This document shows, one piece after another, positions 5,906-7,824 of a stretch of DNA of 7,824 nucleotides; position 1 is the stretch's first letter, and the number at the start of each line of letters is the position of its first letter. The stretch is from Candidatus Krumholzibacteriia bacterium (lineage in GTDB: Bacteria; Krumholzibacteriota; Krumholzibacteriia; LZORAL124-64-63): NCBI GenBank assembly GCA_030643455.1, contig DAOWLV010000135.1, positions 1-7,824 on the forward strand, given 5' to 3'. Under the pieces are notes generated by a model. It was not told where the DNA came from. It did no database searches and was given only the letters and a program-made list of their open reading frames with translations. The position numbers were made by a program, and so were the translations under genes.

Positions 5906-5918
5906 GCCGGCGGGGTTT
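5882..5918 (-). terminator. Terminator of the histidine kinase gene, overlapping the amidase stop codon
   Basis: AAACCCCGCC (5886-5895) pairs with GGCGGGGTTT (5909-5918), and inside it GGCT (5897-5900) pairs with AGCC (5905-5908), with T5896 bulged and a TTTG loop. On the minus strand the stem ends in a run of seven T (5888-5882), an excellent terminator for the kinase gene that stops at 5940. On the plus strand only TTT follows, so it is weaker for the amidase. The amidase stop codon TGA (5903-5905) sits in the loop and stem, and the last seven sense codons form the left arm. Confidence 0.88.
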
Positions 5919-5939
5919 GAATCAAGAGGTCGGTGACCC

Positions 5940-7824
5940 TCAGGCCTTCTGGGAAATCCGCTCCAGATCCTCGTCCATTTCCTCGATGAAGGACAGGGCA
6001 AATTCCTGCTGCCGTTCCTCGGCCGCCTGGGCCAGGTCCCTCGACAGGTTGACCATGTTCTCGGTGAAAACGTTCTGCGCTCCGCACTCGATGGCTCCGG
6101 CCTCCTGGACCACGAAATCGAAATCGTAGTTGTGCAGGGCGCCGGTGATGGCATTCAGCCGCAACCGCGTGTCGGAAACGAAGACATCGAGAATATCCCC
6201 GGCCAGATCGATGTCCCCACCCAGACTGATGATCAATTTCTCCATGCTGAAGGGATCGGGTGCCACTTCCGGTCTTTCCAGCAGGGCCGGCGAAAGTGTC
6301 CGGTTCATCGCTTCCTGGATGAGTTGGCTGCTGATCGGCTTGGGAATGTAGTCGTTCATGCCGGCGTCGAGACATGCCTGGCGGTCCTTTTTGGTCGCGT
6401 GGGCGGTCATGGCGATGATGGGCACGTGTTTATTCCGCCCGCGGGCATTGCCTCCACGAATCATTCCCGTGGTCTCGATTCCCCCCAGGATCGGCATCTG
6501 GACATCCATGAAGACCAGATCGAAGTCCTTGTCCGACAAGATCTTCATGGCTTCCCTGCCATCGGTTGCGGACTGGGCCGCGTAACCCAGCTTGTTCAGC
6601 ATTCCCATCGCCACGGCCTGGTTGACCATGTTGTCCTCGACCATGAGGATGCGCAGATCCTTGGAGCGCTTTTTCGTCATGGTACTTTCACTGGATCGTG
6701 ATGATTTTTGGGCCTTGGTGATCTGGCTCTTTTTCGCCTTGGCGAATTGAACCGTGAACCAGAAGGTGGAGCCCTTGTTCTCCTCGCTTTCGACCCCCAT
6801 GCAGCCGCCCATTTTTTCCACGAGCTGGCGGGAGATGTTCAAACCCAGACCGGTGCCTCCGTACTTGCGGGTCGTCGAGTTGTCCGCCTGGGTGAACGCC
6901 TGAAACAGGTTTTCCTGGATGTGCAGGGGAATGCCGATGCCGGTGTCGATGACCTCGAAACGCACCCGCTCCGGTTCGAAATCACTTTCGCCATCGGTGT
7001 CACAGGTGACCTTCAGGCTCACTTCACCCTTCTCGGTGAATTTCAGGGCGTTGCCCACCAGGTTGACCAGCACCTGATGCAGCCGCCCCTGGTCACCGAC
7101 CACGAACTCGGGCAGCGTCTCATCCACGTCGAGCGTGAATTTCAATCCCTTCTTGCGAATCTGGAAGACGAAGGTGTCGGTCACCCCCTTAACCGTATCG
7201 GCCAGGTTGAAGGCTTCATGTTCGAGATCCAGCTTGCCCGCCTCGATCTTCGAGAAATCCAGGATGTCGTTGATGACCCCGAGCAGACCACGCGCGCTGC
7301 TGACCACGATTTCCGCGGTTTCCCTCTGCTCTTTACCCAGTTCCATGTCCAATAGCAGGTCCGACATGCCGATGACCGCGTTCAGGGGCGTGCGCAGTTC
7401 GTGGGTCAGGTTGGCAATGAACGAGCTCTTGGCCGCGTTTGCCTCCCCGGCCTCCAGCGCCAGGCGCCGGGCCTTGATGGTGGCATTTTCAAGCTCCTGG
7501 TTGAATCGTTCGATTTCCCTGGTGCGCTCTTCCACCCTTTTTTCCAGGGACTCGTTCACTTCCACGAGTTCCGTTTCTGCGGCCAGGCGTTTGCTCACGT
7601 CGCGGACGAAACCCACCATGAGCGGACGGTCGCCGGTCGTCAGGGCATGTGAGGTGATGCTGATGGGCACCAACTCGTCGTCGGCACGCTTCATCCTGGC
7701 CCGAAATCCGGTGATCCCTCCGGTGTCGGCGATCCGGCGGAATTCCTTCCCCATGTTTTCCCGGTCTTTCTCGGGATACAGATCTGGCTGAGACATGGAA
7801 GTCAATTCTTCGTAGGAATACCCC
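5940..7824 (-). CDS. Hybrid sensor histidine kinase (PAS-HisKA-HATPase-REC-degenerate Hpt), N-terminus outside window
   Basis: The frame is open to the right edge. Counting from the first full codon (7823), 628 residues are visible. Residues 1-80 are a PAS/PAC domain entered at G-Y-S-Y-E-E-L, a common PAS signature, so the gene begins upstream; the TTG at 7805 is only residue 7. A coiled coil (about 83-125) leads to HisKA with H-E-L-R-T-P (phospho-His141). HATPase_c has GNALKF (257-262), DTGIGIP (293-299) and GGTGLGL (322-328). A Lys/Ser-rich linker (about 362-388) precedes a receiver domain with D396, phospho-Asp440 in FMDVQMP, T473 and K495. The last ~100 residues look like an Hpt helical bundle, but the H-x-x-K-G site reads G576-A-I-E579-C580, so the phospho-His is missing. 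The kinase autophosphorylates and passes phosphate to its own receiver; onward relay cannot use this Hpt. The PAS ligand is unknown. It has convergent orientation with the amidase gene. Confidence 0.93.
   Translation of the reverse strand, partial: GYSYEELTSMSQPDLYPEKDRENMGKEFRRIADTGGITGFRARMKRADDELVPISITSHALTTGDRPLMVGFVRDVSKRLAAETELVEVNESLEKRVEERTREIERFNQELENATIKARRLALEAGEANAAKSSFIANLTHELRTPLNAVIGMSDLLLDMELGKEQRETAEIVVSSARGLLGVINDILDFSKIEAGKLDLEHEAFNLADTVKGVTDTFVFQIRKKGLKFTLDVDETLPEFVVGDQGRLHQVLVNLVGNALKFTEKGEVSLKVTCDTDGESDFEPERVRFEVIDTGIGIPLHIQENLFQAFTQADNSTTRKYGGTGLGLNISRQLVEKMGGCMGVESEENKGSTFWFTVQFAKAKKSQITKAQKSSRSSESTMTKKRSKDLRILMVEDNMVNQAVAMGMLNKLGYAAQSATDGREAMKILSDKDFDLVFMDVQMPILGGIETTGMIRGGNARGRNKHVPIIAMTAHATKKDRQACLDAGMNDYIPKPISSQLIQEAMNRTLSPALLERPEVAPDPFSMEKLIISLGGDIDLAGDILDVFVSDTRLRLNAITGALHNYDFDFVVQEAGAIECGAQNVFTENMVNLSRDLAQAAEERQQEFALSFIEEMDEDLERISQKA

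Noticed and set aside
6708..7355. A 215-codon plus-strand frame, with others of similar size, opposite the histidine kinase.
   Set aside because: The minus strand shows unambiguous kinase motifs throughout; the plus frames have no recognisable features or ribosome sites.
7803..7805. TTG as the start of the histidine kinase.
   Set aside because: The in-frame codons before it complete a PAS signature (G-Y-S-Y-E-E-L) to the window edge, so the true start is outside the window.
1..7824. A complete new defence, mobile or biosynthetic system.
   Set aside because: No nuclease, transposase, integrase, reverse transcriptase, toxin-antitoxin pair, spacer array or synthase is visible; the units have separate promoters and terminators.

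Overview
The window is about 60% G+C by eye and reads as a compact piece of chromosome from a Gram-negative-type bacterium. It has signal peptides, a lipoprotein with a lipobox, a LolA-like periplasmic protein and a large hybrid sensor kinase. The BNR-repeat protein paired with a LolA-like protein, and a secreted protein ending in a W-G-x-x-K-x-x-Y-R motif, recall uncultured high-GC lineages around the FCB group (Krumholzibacteriota, Eisenbacteria, Gemmatimonadota and similar). This placement is an impression from protein style and was not tested. I see no rRNA, tRNA, CRISPR array, transposase or phage gene.

Layout. Positions 1-2404 (minus strand) hold a two-gene operon: a Met-rich LolA-like secreted protein (TTG start, strong Shine-Dalgarno) followed 9 nt later by a secreted BNR/Asp-box propeller protein (GTG start) that runs off the left edge. 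Positions 2596-3150 (minus) hold a small secreted protein of unknown function with its own terminator. Positions 3315-3731 (minus) hold a 138-residue stand-alone Clp N-terminal domain protein, followed by a hairpin and a terminator. Positions 3732-4210 are a 479-nt divergent intergenic region with an AT-rich stretch, two perfect inverted repeats, a good sigma-70-like promoter and a leader of about 200 nt with two possible stem-loops. Positions 4211-5905 (plus) hold a lipoprotein of the amidase-signature family. A terminator lies across the amidase stop codon and serves the convergent gene. Positions 5940-7824 (minus) hold the C-terminal 628 residues of a PAS-HisKA-HATPase-REC-Hpt hybrid histidine kinase whose start lies beyond the right edge.

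How the genes relate. Only the LolA-like/BNR pair is clearly co-transcribed. Four of the six proteins are predicted to be exported, so the region leans towards envelope and extracellular functions, but nothing ties the units into one pathway. The most unusual points are the Hpt domain that has lost its phospho-accepting histidine, the free-standing Clp N domain, the elaborate control region upstream of the amidase lipoprotein, and the amidase stop codon lying inside a terminator loop. I found no clear evidence of a new defence or mobile system.
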